Shown here in pieces: positions 35,226 to 43,621 of a DNA stretch of 64,000 nt. The position numbers and the translations under genes are program-made. Below the pieces are notes generated by a model that saw only the letters and a program-made list of their open reading frames with translations, made no database searches and was not told the origin of the DNA. Numbering within the stretch: the stretch's first letter is position 1; each line of letters starts with the position of its first letter. Origin of the DNA: Bacillus sp. THAF10 (GTDB taxonomy: Bacteria; Bacillota; Bacilli; Bacillales; Bacillaceae_I); assembly GCF_009363695.1 (NCBI RefSeq), contig NZ_CP045403.1:1902001-1966000 (forward strand). Direction: 5' to 3'.

Positions 35226-36185
35226 TTATATAGTCACTTCGCCTTTAATGGCTTCCATACGTTCTTTTACTTCTTCCTCTGTTAGTTCATGCTGAGCAAT
35301 GTATCTGTTTCGTGGGTGCACACGGCATTCATGAGAACAGCTGCGCATGTATTTATGTTCGTTCTCTTCAGAGGTTAAGATTTTTTTATTACATTCAGGG
35401 TTTGCACAGTTTACATAACGCTCGCAAGGTTCACCGGAAAAATAGTCTTTCCCGACAACGACTGTTTCTTTCTGGTTAATCGGAACACTAATACGCTCAT
35501 CGAATACATAGCATTGGCCGTCCCAAAGCTCGCCTTGCACCTCAGGGTCTTTCCCATAAGTGACAATACCGCCGTCAAGCTGAGCTACATCATGGAAGCC
35601 TTCTTCTACAAGCCAGCCGGAGAATTTTTCACAGCGTACTCCGCCTGTACAGTAGGTAAGGATTTTCTTGCCTTCAAATTGTGTCTTGTTATCCTTAATC
35701 CATTGAGGTAGTTCTTTAAAGGTGTTAATGTCTGGTTTAATCGCGCCACGAAAATGTCCAAGATCATACTCATAATCGTTGCGAGCATCAATGACCACGG
35801 TGTCTTCACTTTGTAGTGCTTCTAACCATTCCTTCGGATTTAAGTGTTGACCAGTTGTTACGCGTGGATCGATGTCATTTTCTAGTCTTAATGTTACAAG
35901 CTCTGGACGATATCGAACTCGCATTCTTGGGAAAACATGCTCTGTTGCATCATCCACTTTGTAGGTTATATCTGAAAATAGCGGATGCTTTTCCATATAG
36001 TCGATATACGCATTGGTTTGTTCTTCTGTTCCGGAAACAGTACCATTGATTCCTTCTTTGGCAATTAGTACTCTTCCTTTTAATCCTAGACTGTCACACA
36101 TATCTTTGTGCTCTTGTGTGACCTCTTCTGGATTTTCTATATCAACATATTTATAGTACAGTAAAATTTTGTATTCTTGACTCAT
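35226..36185 (-). CDS. trhO: tRNA uridine(34) hydroxylase TrhO (rhodanese family)
   Basis: TrhO hydroxylates uridine at the wobble position of some tRNAs as a step toward 5-methoxyuridine. The 319-residue protein has an N-terminal acylphosphatase-like domain ([20 protein letters not shown]), a rhodanese domain with the active-site Cys in [18 protein letters not shown], and a cysteine-rich C-terminal part ([23 protein letters not shown]), as in the Bacillus YbfQ-type proteins. ATG 36185 is supported by AAAGGTGA upstream; an in-frame GTG at 36194 overlaps that site. Confidence 0.92.
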   Translation of the reverse strand: MSQEYKILLYYKYVDIENPEEVTQEHKDMCDSLGLKGRVLIAKEGINGTVSGTEEQTNAYIDYMEKHPLFSDITYKVDDATEHVFPRMRVRYRPELVTLRLENDIDPRVTTGQHLNPKEWLEALQSEDTVVIDARNDYEYDLGHFRGAIKPDINTFKELPQWIKDNKTQFEGKKILTYCTGGVRCEKFSGWLVEEGFHDVAQLDGGIVTYGKDPEVQGELWDGQCYVFDERISVPINQKETVVVGKDYFSGEPCERYVNCANPECNKKILTSEENEHKYMRSCSHECRVHPRNRYIAQHELTEEEVKERMEAIKGEVTI

Positions 36186-36408
36186 TTCTATCACCTTTTC
36201 GTCTTATCTACTTGCAGGGTAGACATATTTTGTTGTACTTAATGGTAAGTTACAACATATTACTATAGCAAAAATGGGTGGGGAGTGGCAATAGTTTGTT
36301 TTTAGGAGGTGGATTTTGAAGGGAGTAGAGAATGATGTTGAGGGAAGTTGACTTGTCCAGGGGCGAATATTGTCGGTCGGTGTCGAATGGCATTTATATT
36401 GCCTCAAA

Positions 36409-36486
36409 TGGCTTAAAAAATCGAAAAGTGGCTTAATTATTGAAAAAGTCGCTCAATTAATGAAAAGTTGGACAAATTATGTACAA
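36409..36486. repeat. Degenerate 20 bp tandem repeat
   Basis: Consecutive units are TGGCTTAAAAAATCGAAAAG, TGGCTTAATTATTGAAAAAG, TCGCTCAATTAATGAAAAG, then the weaker TTGGACAAATTATGTACAA and a partial fifth. The period is 19-20 bp, about two helical turns. Confidence 0.65.
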
Positions 36487-36550
36487 TAGCGGACAAAATA
36501 AATTTCCATTTATCCCTTCAAGCAACTTGCTCCCCAAAATACATGAAATA

Positions 36551-36579
36551 AGCCCCAACAATCAACACATGTTGAGGCT
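36551..36579 (-). terminator. Probable terminator of the fusion regulator gene
   Basis: AGCCCCAAC pairs with GTTGAGGCT (one wobble). The U tail on the minus strand is short. Confidence 0.55.
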
Positions 36580-36593
36580 CAAACTGCCAAAAC

Positions 36594-37649
36594 TTACTTA
36601 GCAGAACCAATATAATTTAATTTTTCTACCTCAACAGAGTCATAAGCACCATCAAGAATCTTACGAACGTCCTCTAATGTAGTTTGCAGGCTGACATCCT
36701 CCCCTTTTATTCCCGTGAATGACTCTGCAACAAAGAAGGGCTGCGTTAAATATGCCTCAAGACGCTCTCCTCGGTTAAAGGTATACCGTTCCGTTTCTGG
36801 AAGTTTATCCATGCCCCTTACTTGTACTAGCGAGCGAAGTTCCCGGTAGCGCCGGAGCAGCTTTTGTGCTTTTTGTTGAATAATTAAGTGATGCTGATCT
36901 AAGTGGGCACCTTCTAATACAGAAGAAGTGGAATGCACAGGATTTATTGCTGGATACTTAAATCGTGCGGCAAGGTCGGCATCAAATTCCCAAACCGTTT
37001 CAAGGGGCCCAAATGGCAAACTCTCATCGACCACATTTCCACTCAAGTCAAGCAGGAAAGTGGTAACTGTATCAACACCTGCGCGCTCAAGCTTTTCATG
37101 TAGCTCTTGAATGTTTCCATTTGCAACATGACTACGGTCCGATGCGACGACAAATTCTTTATTTGCACCAGCACCCATAATTTTTTCATAAATCTCATCA
37201 GGACTTTTTCCTACGAAATCAACTTCTCCAAGAATTTCCTGCACTTCTGGATGATTTCCTTCTGGTGAAAGAAGTATAGTGATGATCCCGTCACGTTTCA
37301 TTCGGAAGAATAATTCAGCAAGCACTACTAGCTGACCCATACCTGGACGAGCTACCAAGCCATTGATTCCTCCTTTTGTAAGCGGTGCCAATAAATCAAT
37401 CACTTTAATCTTCGTTTCCATCATCTCAACCTTCTCCCCTCTAATAATAAGCTCATCTAAACTACACTCTGCTAACTCAGCTAATGCTATGATGGTTTTT
37501 ACTTCTGCTCTTCCCACTGGAATCTTCCCTGTACACAGATTTGATACTGTTGCTGGTCTTAAACCTACGGACTTTGCTGCACTAGTAAGGTTAGGTACTT
37601 TCCTTCGTAAAAGCGCTACATTTAATCGGATATTTTCCAATATTTTCAC
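36594..37649 (-). CDS. DNA-binding domain fused to an inactive F1-ATPase beta-like domain
   Basis: The 351 residues split in two. Residues 1-70 form a phage-repressor-like HTH (TSAAKSVGLRPATVSNLCTG). From residue 78 on, the protein aligns by eye with ATP synthase beta: TKIKVIDLLAPLTKGGINGL, then the P-loop position reads ARPGMGQL instead of GGAGVGKT (Lys to Gln, Thr to Leu). A Walker-B-like FLLDLSG ends at about 204, NPVHSTSSVL corresponds to DPLASTSRIL, LLRRYRELRSLVQVRGMDKL to LQRYKELQDIIAILGMDEL, and QPFFVAESFTG is nearly identical. The N-terminal beta barrel is missing. ATP hydrolysis is unlikely, so a ligand-binding or oligomerising regulator is inferred. TTG 37640 is an alternative start with better spacing. 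Two matching operators lie upstream. Confidence 0.8.
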   Translation of the reverse strand: MKILENIRLNVALLRRKVPNLTSAAKSVGLRPATVSNLCTGKIPVGRAEVKTIIALAELAECSLDELIIRGEKVEMMETKIKVIDLLAPLTKGGINGLVARPGMGQLVVLAELFFRMKRDGIITILLSPEGNHPEVQEILGEVDFVGKSPDEIYEKIMGAGANKEFVVASDRSHVANGNIQELHEKLERAGVDTVTTFLLDLSGNVVDESLPFGPLETVWEFDADLAARFKYPAINPVHSTSSVLEGAHLDQHHLIIQQKAQKLLRRYRELRSLVQVRGMDKLPETERYTFNRGERLEAYLTQPFFVAESFTGIKGEDVSLQTTLEDVRKILDGAYDSVEVEKLNYIGSAK

Positions 37650-37655
37650 ACCCCC

Positions 37656-37671
37656 TTACTCCAAAGAGTAA
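37656..37671. promoter_or_regulatory. Operator 1 of the fusion regulator
   Basis: TTACTC-CAAA-GAGTAA is a perfect 6+4+6 inverted repeat that abuts the GGGGG ribosome binding site (37651-37655). It is the exact reverse complement of operator 2. Confidence 0.65.
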
Positions 37672-37700
37672 TACAATTTATATTAAAAAGCAATAATAAA

Positions 37701-37716
37701 TTACTCTTTGGAGTAA
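37701..37716. promoter_or_regulatory. Operator 2 of the fusion regulator
   Basis: TTACTC-TTTG-GAGTAA lies 45 bp centre to centre from operator 1, a little over four helical turns. The spacing would allow looping or cooperative binding over the promoter. Confidence 0.65.
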
Positions 37717-37742
37717 AAATAATTACTAATCAAGTTGAAAAC

Positions 37743-37773
37743 AAAAAAACTCACGAGCTGTTACACTCGTGAG
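37743..37773 (-). terminator. Intrinsic terminator of tcyP
   Basis: CTCACGAG (37750-37757) pairs perfectly with CTCGTGAG (37766-37773), followed on the minus strand by U7. Confidence 0.85.
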
Positions 37774-37791
37774 CAAAAATGATTGCTAGTC

Positions 37792-39186
37792 TTACACATC
37801 CATTTCCATTTCCCTTAAATCTGTCTCATTATATACGGAAGTATCTAATTCCTTGGTGACTTTACTTGTAAGAACCCCTGCTGTCATGCTTCCACTTACA
37901 TTCACAGCTGTGCGGCCCATATCAATTAATGGTTCCACGGAAATTAACAAACCGGCTAGTGCAATCGGTAGATCCATTGCTGCTAGAACAAGAATTGCGG
38001 CAAAGGTAGCTCCCCCACCAACCCCAGCGACACCAAAGGAACTAATGGCAATTACCACTATTAGCATAAACAAAAAGGATGGATCAAGTGGATTAATGCC
38101 TACAGTTGGTGCAATCATTACAGCTAGCATGGCCGGGTATACCCCAGCACATCCGTTTTGGCCAATGGACAAACCAAAGGATCCTGAGAAGTTCGCAATT
38201 CCATCGGGTACCCCAAATCGTTTAGTTTGTGTTTTAATATTCAGCGGCAAGGCACCTGCACTTGTTCTGGAAGTAAAAGCAAACGTTAGAACAGGAATTG
38301 CTTTTTTTACATAGGTTAGTGGATTCAAGCCTGATAAGGCAAGTAAGCCTAAGTGGATGATGAAGACAATGCCTAGTGCCACATAGGACGCAGCAACAAA
38401 TTCTCCAAGCTTTGCAATGGCCCCATAATCACTTGTTGAGGTTACCTTTGTCATGATTGCTAAAATACCATAAGGAGTTAATCGAAGTATGAGTGTCACT
38501 ACACGCATGATTATCGAGTAAAAGGTGTCTACGAGCCGTGCGAAGGAATCTGCATGCTCCGGCGTCTTTCTTCTCACACCTAGATAAGCAAACCCAATAA
38601 ATGCTGCAAAAATAACCACTGCGATAACGGAGGTGGAGCGCGCTCCTGTAAAGTCTAAGAAAACATTGGATGGAATGAAGTCGAGCATCTGTTGTGGGAA
38701 GGTTTTAGAAGACAAGTCTGCCGCTCGCTGCTCCATTTGTTGTCCTCTTGCAGTCTCTGCTTCACCTTGTTCAATTTGAATGGCTTCTAAATCAAATACG
38801 AGGGTGGTGCCAATTCCGACGGCTGCAGCGATTGCAGTCGTCCCAATTAGAATACCAATAATGAACGTACTAATTTTACCAATATTATTTTTTATCGTTA
38901 ATCTTGTAAAGGCTGCAATGATACTGATAAACACGAGCGGTATCACAATCATTTGTAAGAATCGCACATACCCGCTTCCAACAAGATTGAACCAGTCTAT
39001 TGATCCGCTGAGTACCTCTGACCCAGTCCCATATGCGTACTGAAGACCAAGACCGAAAACAATTCCAATCCCTAGGGCCGAGAAGACCCGCTTTGAGAAT
39101 GATACCCCTTTCTTTTTCATGGTGTGGAGCCCAAGCATAAGTAAAAGTAATAAAACAATATTAAGGACAATGAACAAAGTATCCAA
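37792..39186 (-). CDS. tcyP: L-cystine transporter, TcyP family
   Basis: The 464-residue dicarboxylate/amino acid:cation symporter has about ten membrane segments. RFLQMIVIPLVFISIIAAFT, TFAFTSRTSAGALPLNIKTQ (serine-rich hairpin region), GSFGLSIGQNGCAGVYPAML and GGGATFAAILVLAAM are typical of TcyP, which imports cystine in Bacillus. The cysteine in NGCAG and the length match that subgroup better than glutamate transporters. It is transcribed alone; a terminator separates it from the regulator gene downstream. Confidence 0.88.
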   Translation of the reverse strand: MDTLFIVLNIVLLLLLMLGLHTMKKKGVSFSKRVFSALGIGIVFGLGLQYAYGTGSEVLSGSIDWFNLVGSGYVRFLQMIVIPLVFISIIAAFTRLTIKNNIGKISTFIIGILIGTTAIAAAVGIGTTLVFDLEAIQIEQGEAETARGQQMEQRAADLSSKTFPQQMLDFIPSNVFLDFTGARSTSVIAVVIFAAFIGFAYLGVRRKTPEHADSFARLVDTFYSIIMRVVTLILRLTPYGILAIMTKVTSTSDYGAIAKLGEFVAASYVALGIVFIIHLGLLALSGLNPLTYVKKAIPVLTFAFTSRTSAGALPLNIKTQTKRFGVPDGIANFSGSFGLSIGQNGCAGVYPAMLAVMIAPTVGINPLDPSFLFMLIVVIAISSFGVAGVGGGATFAAILVLAAMDLPIALAGLLISVEPLIDMGRTAVNVSGSMTAGVLTSKVTKELDTSVYNETDLREMEMDV

Positions 39187-39274
39187 CCCTTTTCGCTCCT
39201 TTCATAGATGTGTCGAAGAAAAACAGTCTTCCATAAATCATATGGGCTTAACGAGCGTACATGCTTAAAAAAAA

Positions 39275-39313
39275 CAAAAGAGGCTGTCCTAATTTTAAGG
39301 ACAACCTCTTTTG
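39275..39313 (-). terminator. Intrinsic terminator of the DUF1292 gene
   Basis: AAAAGAGG-C-TGTCCT pairs with AGGACA-A-CCTCTTTT (one mismatch), with a U-rich tail on the minus strand. Confidence 0.75.
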
Positions 39314-39314
39314 T

Positions 39315-39584
39315 TTATTGCTCTTTATCTACTTCGCCTTCAAAGGCAGCAGATACTCGTTCAAACTCTTCATCTGTTTCAATTTCAGAAAGCTCTCCAT
39401 CTTCTTCGACTTTTAAGAAGAAAATGTCCACATCTCCTGTGGTTTGCTTTTCAATTTCTTCAACAAATCCCACAGCTACGTAGGTATCACCCTCAACATC
39501 CATCGTGCCTAATACTTCTAGCTCCTGCTCCTCATCGTTTTCATCTGTCACAATGAAGATGTCGCCAACCTCAACTTTTTCCAT
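39315..39584 (-). CDS. DUF1292 family protein
   Basis: The 89-residue, strongly acidic protein has the DUF1292 pattern IFIVTDENDEEQELEVLGTM, YVAVGFVEE and VDIFFLKVEEDGELSEIETD, ending with an EFERVSAAFE helix. Relatives such as YrzB are short soluble proteins of unknown function, usually next to yrrK. Here the gene is alone. AAAGGAGC precedes the ATG. Confidence 0.85.
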   Translation of the reverse strand: MEKVEVGDIFIVTDENDEEQELEVLGTMDVEGDTYVAVGFVEEIEKQTTGDVDIFFLKVEEDGELSEIETDEEFERVSAAFEGEVDKEQ

Positions 39585-39668
39585 TTCACATGCTCCTTTC
39601 TATATGAACAATGACTATATCTTACCACAGTATGCTAATCTTATTATAGAACTGGGGGGATGGTTTTG

Positions 39669-41063
39669 ATGGAATTATTAAATTTGGATGCAACAGCAAT
39701 GGCGCAAATGGTGAAAGACAAGGAAATTACCGCACCTGAGCTGCTAGAAGCAGTGATTAACAGAATAGATAAAGTTAATTCAAAAGTTAATGCTGTAGTC
39801 ACACCTATGTATGAGCAGGCACGGTTAAAGGCTGCTTTGCCCCATGAAGGACCTTTTTCTGGTGTGCCGTTTTTGATGAAAGATTTAGAGTTTGTTGAAG
39901 GTGCTAGATATACAGGAGGCTCGAGATTCCTTCGAGAGTTTCATTGCTCTGCCGATTCAGAATTAGCAAATAGAATTCATCGAGCCGGTTTTATCACCAT
40001 TGGGAAGACGAACACTTGTGAATTTGGAATTCAACCAATCACAGAGCCTGAACTATTTGGAGCGACGAGAAACCCTTGGAATTTAGAATATACAGCGGGA
40101 GGCTCTAGTGGAGGCGCTGCTGCAGCGGTTGCCTCAGGAATGGTTCCATTAGCACATGCTTCAGATGGTGGCGGATCAATCCGTATCCCTGCCTCCTGCT
40201 GTGGGATATTTGGAATGAAGACTAGTAGAGGAAGAAATCCTAAAAACCCTGATGTCCTAGGCCTTGGAGTGAGTCATTGTGTATCCAGAACTGTGCGGGA
40301 CAGTGCCGCTTTATTAGATAATACATACGGAAGCGGACTAGGGGACCCTTATCTTGCCCCGCTGCCAATTAGAAGCTATGCAGAAGAAGTGCTACTGGAA
40401 CCAAAGAAATTACGAATTGCTCTCCTCACTACAACCTTTGATGGCAATCCTATTCATCCTGATTGTGTAGAAGCAGTGGAACAAACTGCAAGACTTTGTG
40501 AATCCTTAGGTCACCACGTGGAATTGGCGACCCCTGAAATCAACGTGGAGGAATTCACTAATCAATTTACCGTTCTTTGGTATCAAATGGTGTCGATGGG
40601 ACTGATATCCCTGCCAAAGCTTGTTGGTAGAGAAGTGTTAGAAAATGATGTGGAACAACTTACATGGGAAATTGCAAAGATTGGAGAAACCTTTACAGGG
40701 GTTCAAACCCTATCTGCTGTTGCTTATATGCAGCAGCTAGCCGCGAAAATGGCCATGTTTTTCCAAGATTATGATGTATTTTTAACCCCAACCCTATCTG
40801 CCCCACCTGTAAAAATTGGAGATTTGGTTTATAAAGGAGATCTTGCTGAATACACAAGGCTAGTTAATGAATGGGTTCCTTATACTCCTTTAGCAAATGC
40901 AACTGGTATTCCAGCAATGTCCGTACCACTATATTGGAATAAAGAGAATCTACCGATCGGTTCACAGTTTTTTGCCAAGTATGGAGACGAAGCTACTCTC
41001 TTCCGACTTGCAGCCCAATTAGAACGAGCTAAACCGTGGTCAAATAAGTTTCCAGAGCTTTAG
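39669..41063 (+). CDS. Amidase signature family protein
   Basis: The 464-residue enzyme has the amidase signature. [20 protein letters not shown] contains catalytic Lys71, the glycine/serine loop [18 protein letters not shown] holds the cis-Ser, and [20 protein letters not shown] holds nucleophile Ser170. The family hydrolyses amide bonds, from nylon oligomers to acyl-tRNA. The absence of gatC/gatB neighbours argues against GatA. The start ATG 39669 is 9 bases after GGGGGG; ATG 39660 directly abuts that site. Substrate unknown. Confidence 0.87.
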   Translation: MELLNLDATAMAQMVKDKEITAPELLEAVINRIDKVNSKVNAVVTPMYEQARLKAALPHEGPFSGVPFLMKDLEFVEGARYTGGSRFLREFHCSADSELANRIHRAGFITIGKTNTCEFGIQPITEPELFGATRNPWNLEYTAGGSSGGAAAAVASGMVPLAHASDGGGSIRIPASCCGIFGMKTSRGRNPKNPDVLGLGVSHCVSRTVRDSAALLDNTYGSGLGDPYLAPLPIRSYAEEVLLEPKKLRIALLTTTFDGNPIHPDCVEAVEQTARLCESLGHHVELATPEINVEEFTNQFTVLWYQMVSMGLISLPKLVGREVLENDVEQLTWEIAKIGETFTGVQTLSAVAYMQQLAAKMAMFFQDYDVFLTPTLSAPPVKIGDLVYKGDLAEYTRLVNEWVPYTPLANATGIPAMSVPLYWNKENLPIGSQFFAKYGDEATLFRLAAQLERAKPWSNKFPEL

Positions 41064-41363
41064 AAGCTAAAAAAACGAGCTCCCTTATCATAAGAGAGCT
41101 CGTTTCTTCGTGTGTTTTTAAAAGTTACAAGCCGCAATTGCCGTAACGTCATATAAGAAAGTTTTAAACCACCACTCCTGAAAGTGGGTGTTCGCAAAAA
41201 CATTCCTGTCGTCCTCTAACGATGGAGGCATGACATTCCTGCTTTTATATAAAACTCCCTGTTTAAGTATAAAGGTTAAAACTTTGTTATCGTTACAAAC
41301 ATCGCAGCTTGTTTTAACATCGTACAAGACATTTAAATAAAATGCAAGTAGAAGAAAGAGATG
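41064..41363. other. Intergenic region without a supported gene
   Basis: It contains the amidase terminator (41073-41108) and about 250 bp without a credible frame: a 69-codon minus-strand frame has no ribosome binding site and no family likeness. Confidence 0.45.
41073..41108. terminator. Intrinsic terminator of the amidase gene
   Basis: AAACGAGCTC (41073-41082) pairs perfectly with GAGCTCGTTT (41096-41105). Confidence 0.8.
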
Positions 41364-41654
41364 TTATATAACCTCATGCAAATGCTGATTGCAATATGAT
41401 CTAATCTGCTCTTCTTCCTCTTCCTCTAATTCAAAATCAAGAGGCTTGTTTGTTACGTCTTCATAGAATTGATAAGAGGCTATTTTCACGTTTTCTCCTG
41501 CAACTGCTAAGATAAGGCGTAAATAAACACCGTTTTCTGTGTAAAGTTCATCGTCTTCTGGAATTTCAAGCTCGAGAAAAAATTCGTAGCGTTCTCCTTC
41601 CAAAATGCCAGTCGGGTCTTTTAATTTTTCTGCTTCATGCCCTTTTATTATCAA
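41364..41654 (-). CDS. DUF6509-like protein
   Basis: The 96-residue acidic protein contains EKLKDPTGILEGERYEFFLE and LEIPEDDELYTENGVYLRLI, with a Glu-rich end (ELEEEEEEQIRSYCNQHLHE). This agrees with my memory of DUF6509, a small Bacillaceae family of unknown function; a profile search is needed. It begins 10 bp after the stop of the DEAD-box helicase gene on the same strand and may be co-transcribed with it. Confidence 0.6.
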   Translation of the reverse strand: MIIKGHEAEKLKDPTGILEGERYEFFLELEIPEDDELYTENGVYLRLILAVAGENVKIASYQFYEDVTNKPLDFELEEEEEEQIRSYCNQHLHEVI

Positions 41655-41664
41655 TTTTTATCCC

Positions 41665-42915
41665 TCATTTATAATTGATTTTGTTACGCTTGTTATTTGG
41701 CTCTTTCTTTGCACCATTTTCTTTTCTTTGCTTCTCTTTTCTTGCCTTCAAAATGTTCTTCTTTCGTTCTTCTTCATAGTCTTCACGATCAGGAATGCTT
41801 ATTCCTTTAAAGATCATTCTTTCAATGGAATGACCGGTTCCTTTTTCTAATTGAGTGAGACTATCCATATCTCTAGGAGTGAAAAGTGTATAAGTCTCTC
41901 CTATCCCGTTTGCTCTTCCAGTACGTCCGGTACGGTGAATAAACGTTTCGAGATTTTCTGGGATATCGTAGTTAAAGACATGGGTAACACCCTCGACATC
42001 AATTCCCCTTGCGGCTACATCTGTTGCGACTAAATATTGAATTTTCGCTTCTCTAAAAGCTTTCATGGCACGATTTCTTTTGCTTTGGGGGATATCTCCG
42101 TGTAACGCTTCACAATTAACCCCATTTTGTTTTAACACCTCTGTAAGCTTTTGCACACGCGCTTTTGTTCGGCAAAAAATGATCGCAAGGTATGGCTGAT
42201 GGGTCTCAGTCAGATGTAGCATCGTTCGTTCCTTCCGCCTATCTGTTGTTTCAACAGCGTAATGCGAAACAGTTGTTTCCCTCTCTTTTTTCTTAGCTGT
42301 TCGAATATATTGAGGGGAATTCATGTATTTTTTGGCTAAAGAATGAATTTCCTCCGGTATCGTGGCCGAGAAAAGCATGGTTTGACGGGAGGGAAACATC
42401 TCTGCAGTTATATCGTCCACATCAGGAAGGAAGCCCATTAACAGCATTTGATCTGCTTCGTCAATAACGAACATAGAAACCGTTGATAAATCTACTGTTC
42501 CTCTTCGTACATGATCAAGTAGCCTTCCTGGAGTTGCTACAATAACATGCTGTTCACCTTGTAATTTTTTTAACTGAGAATGAACGTCCTGTCCTCCATA
42601 AATGGCTAAAACATTAATTCCAGGTTTATTTTCCTTCGCTTTTTTTAGCTCTTTTGCAATCTGATGAGCAAGTTCTCTCGTTGGTGTAAGGATTAGGGCT
42701 TGGGTGTCTGGTACCCTTGTATCTACCTTATCTAAAATAGGTAGGATGAAAGCAAAGGTTTTACCAGTACCAGTTTCCGCTTGGCCAATAACATCCTTGC
42801 CTTCTAGAATGAGGGGAATTGCATTTGTTTGTATTTCTGTTGGAGCAGAAATTCCAAAGGATTTTAGTGTATGGTTTAATTCTTTACTAATACCCAATGA
42901 TAAAAAATCAGTCAA
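41665..42915 (-). CDS. DEAD-box ATP-dependent RNA helicase
   Basis: The 416-residue helicase has all core motifs in order: FGISAPTEIQTNAIPLIL (Q motif), AETGTGKT (I), PTRELAHQ (Ia), TPGRLLD (Ib), VIDEADQML (II, DEAD), SATIP (III), IIFCRTKARV (IV), VATDVAARGIDV (V) and HRTGRTGR (VI). A basic tail (RKEKQRKENGAKKEPNNKRN) follows. Such enzymes remodel rRNA or mRNA, often at low temperature; the length is closest to YfmL-type proteins. The start is TTG with a weak site. Confidence 0.92.
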   Translation of the reverse strand: MTDFLSLGISKELNHTLKSFGISAPTEIQTNAIPLILEGKDVIGQAETGTGKTFAFILPILDKVDTRVPDTQALILTPTRELAHQIAKELKKAKENKPGINVLAIYGGQDVHSQLKKLQGEQHVIVATPGRLLDHVRRGTVDLSTVSMFVIDEADQMLLMGFLPDVDDITAEMFPSRQTMLFSATIPEEIHSLAKKYMNSPQYIRTAKKKERETTVSHYAVETTDRRKERTMLHLTETHQPYLAIIFCRTKARVQKLTEVLKQNGVNCEALHGDIPQSKRNRAMKAFREAKIQYLVATDVAARGIDVEGVTHVFNYDIPENLETFIHRTGRTGRANGIGETYTLFTPRDMDSLTQLEKGTGHSIERMIFKGISIPDREDYEEERKKNILKARKEKQRKENGAKKEPNNKRNKINYK

Positions 42916-42983
42916 CTTCTATCACTTCTTTCTTCCGTTTATAAGCTTCAATTACTATATCACATTTTTCTTTGAACAAAAAT

Positions 42984-43015
42984 AAAAACCGATACGCTCT
43001 ACACGTACCGATTTT
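42984..43015 (-). terminator. Intrinsic terminator of desKR
   Basis: On the minus strand AAATCGGTACG and CGTATCGGTTT form a stem with wobble pairs followed by U3-A-U2. Confidence 0.65.
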
Positions 43016-43021
43016 CAAAAA

Positions 43022-43621
43022 TTACTTAAACCATCCCTTTTCTTTGGATTGGGTGATGGCTTCAATTCTGTTTTTCACTTCCAGTTTATCAAGAATGGTG
43101 GAAATATAATTTCTGACTGTCCCATATTTCAGTTGTAGCTCATCGGCAATTTCTTGTGTGTTTTTGCCGTCAGCAACAAGCTCAAGCACCGCTCTTTCTC
43201 TTTCAGTTAACGGGTTTTCCTCTCCGTAGAAATCATCTATCAGTTCAGGTGCATAGACCTTTCTACCTGAAACCACATTCCGAATCGAGTTTGCTAATTC
43301 TTCACTTGGGCTATCCTTTAGTAAATATCCACTCACTCCTGCTTTAATGGCACGTTGAAAATACCCACTTCGTGCAAAGGTTGTCAGAATAATAACCTTA
43401 CAACCGGACCCTTTCAACTCTTCTGCTGCTTCTAGTCCTGTTTTATCTGGCATTTCAATATCCATGATGCACACATCCGGTTTATGCTGGTGATATAATG
43501 TCACTGCTTCGTTCCCGTTACCTGCCATTCCAACCACCTTCATGTCTTCCTCTAATTCCAGTAATGAACCAAGAGCCCCTAACATCATTCGTTGGTCTTC
43601 CGCGATCACGATTCGAATCAT
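43022..43621 (-). CDS. desR: Response regulator DesR
   Basis: The 199-residue regulator has a receiver domain (IVIAEDQRMMLGALGSLLEL; phospho-acceptor Asp54 in VCIMDIEMPDKTG; ILTTFARSGYFQRAIKAGVS) and a LuxR/NarL-type HTH (LTERERAVLELVADGKNTQE, then IADELQLKYGTVRNYISTIL). The partner is the DesK-like kinase, whose gene overlaps by 4 bp. In B. subtilis DesR activates only the des fatty acid desaturase gene. No desaturase gene is in this window, so its target must be elsewhere or different. Confidence 0.9.
   Translation of the reverse strand: MIRIVIAEDQRMMLGALGSLLELEEDMKVVGMAGNGNEAVTLYHQHKPDVCIMDIEMPDKTGLEAAEELKGSGCKVIILTTFARSGYFQRAIKAGVSGYLLKDSPSEELANSIRNVVSGRKVYAPELIDDFYGEENPLTERERAVLELVADGKNTQEIADELQLKYGTVRNYISTILDKLEVKNRIEAITQSKEKGWFK

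Larger units (their letters stand above)
36186..36593. other. Intergenic region with 20 bp tandem repeats
   Basis: No gene is supported. The main features are the upstream region of trhO, a block of degenerate 20 bp repeats (36409-36486) and a terminator for the minus-strand regulator gene (36551-36579). Confidence 0.5.

Noticed and set aside
36409..36486. Possible CRISPR-like array
   Set aside because: Units are 20 bp, contiguous and degenerate, without unique spacers, and no cas genes are nearby.
41118..41327. 69-codon minus-strand frame between the amidase and DUF6509-like genes
   Set aside because: No ribosome binding site, odd composition, no family likeness, and it runs up to the amidase terminator region.
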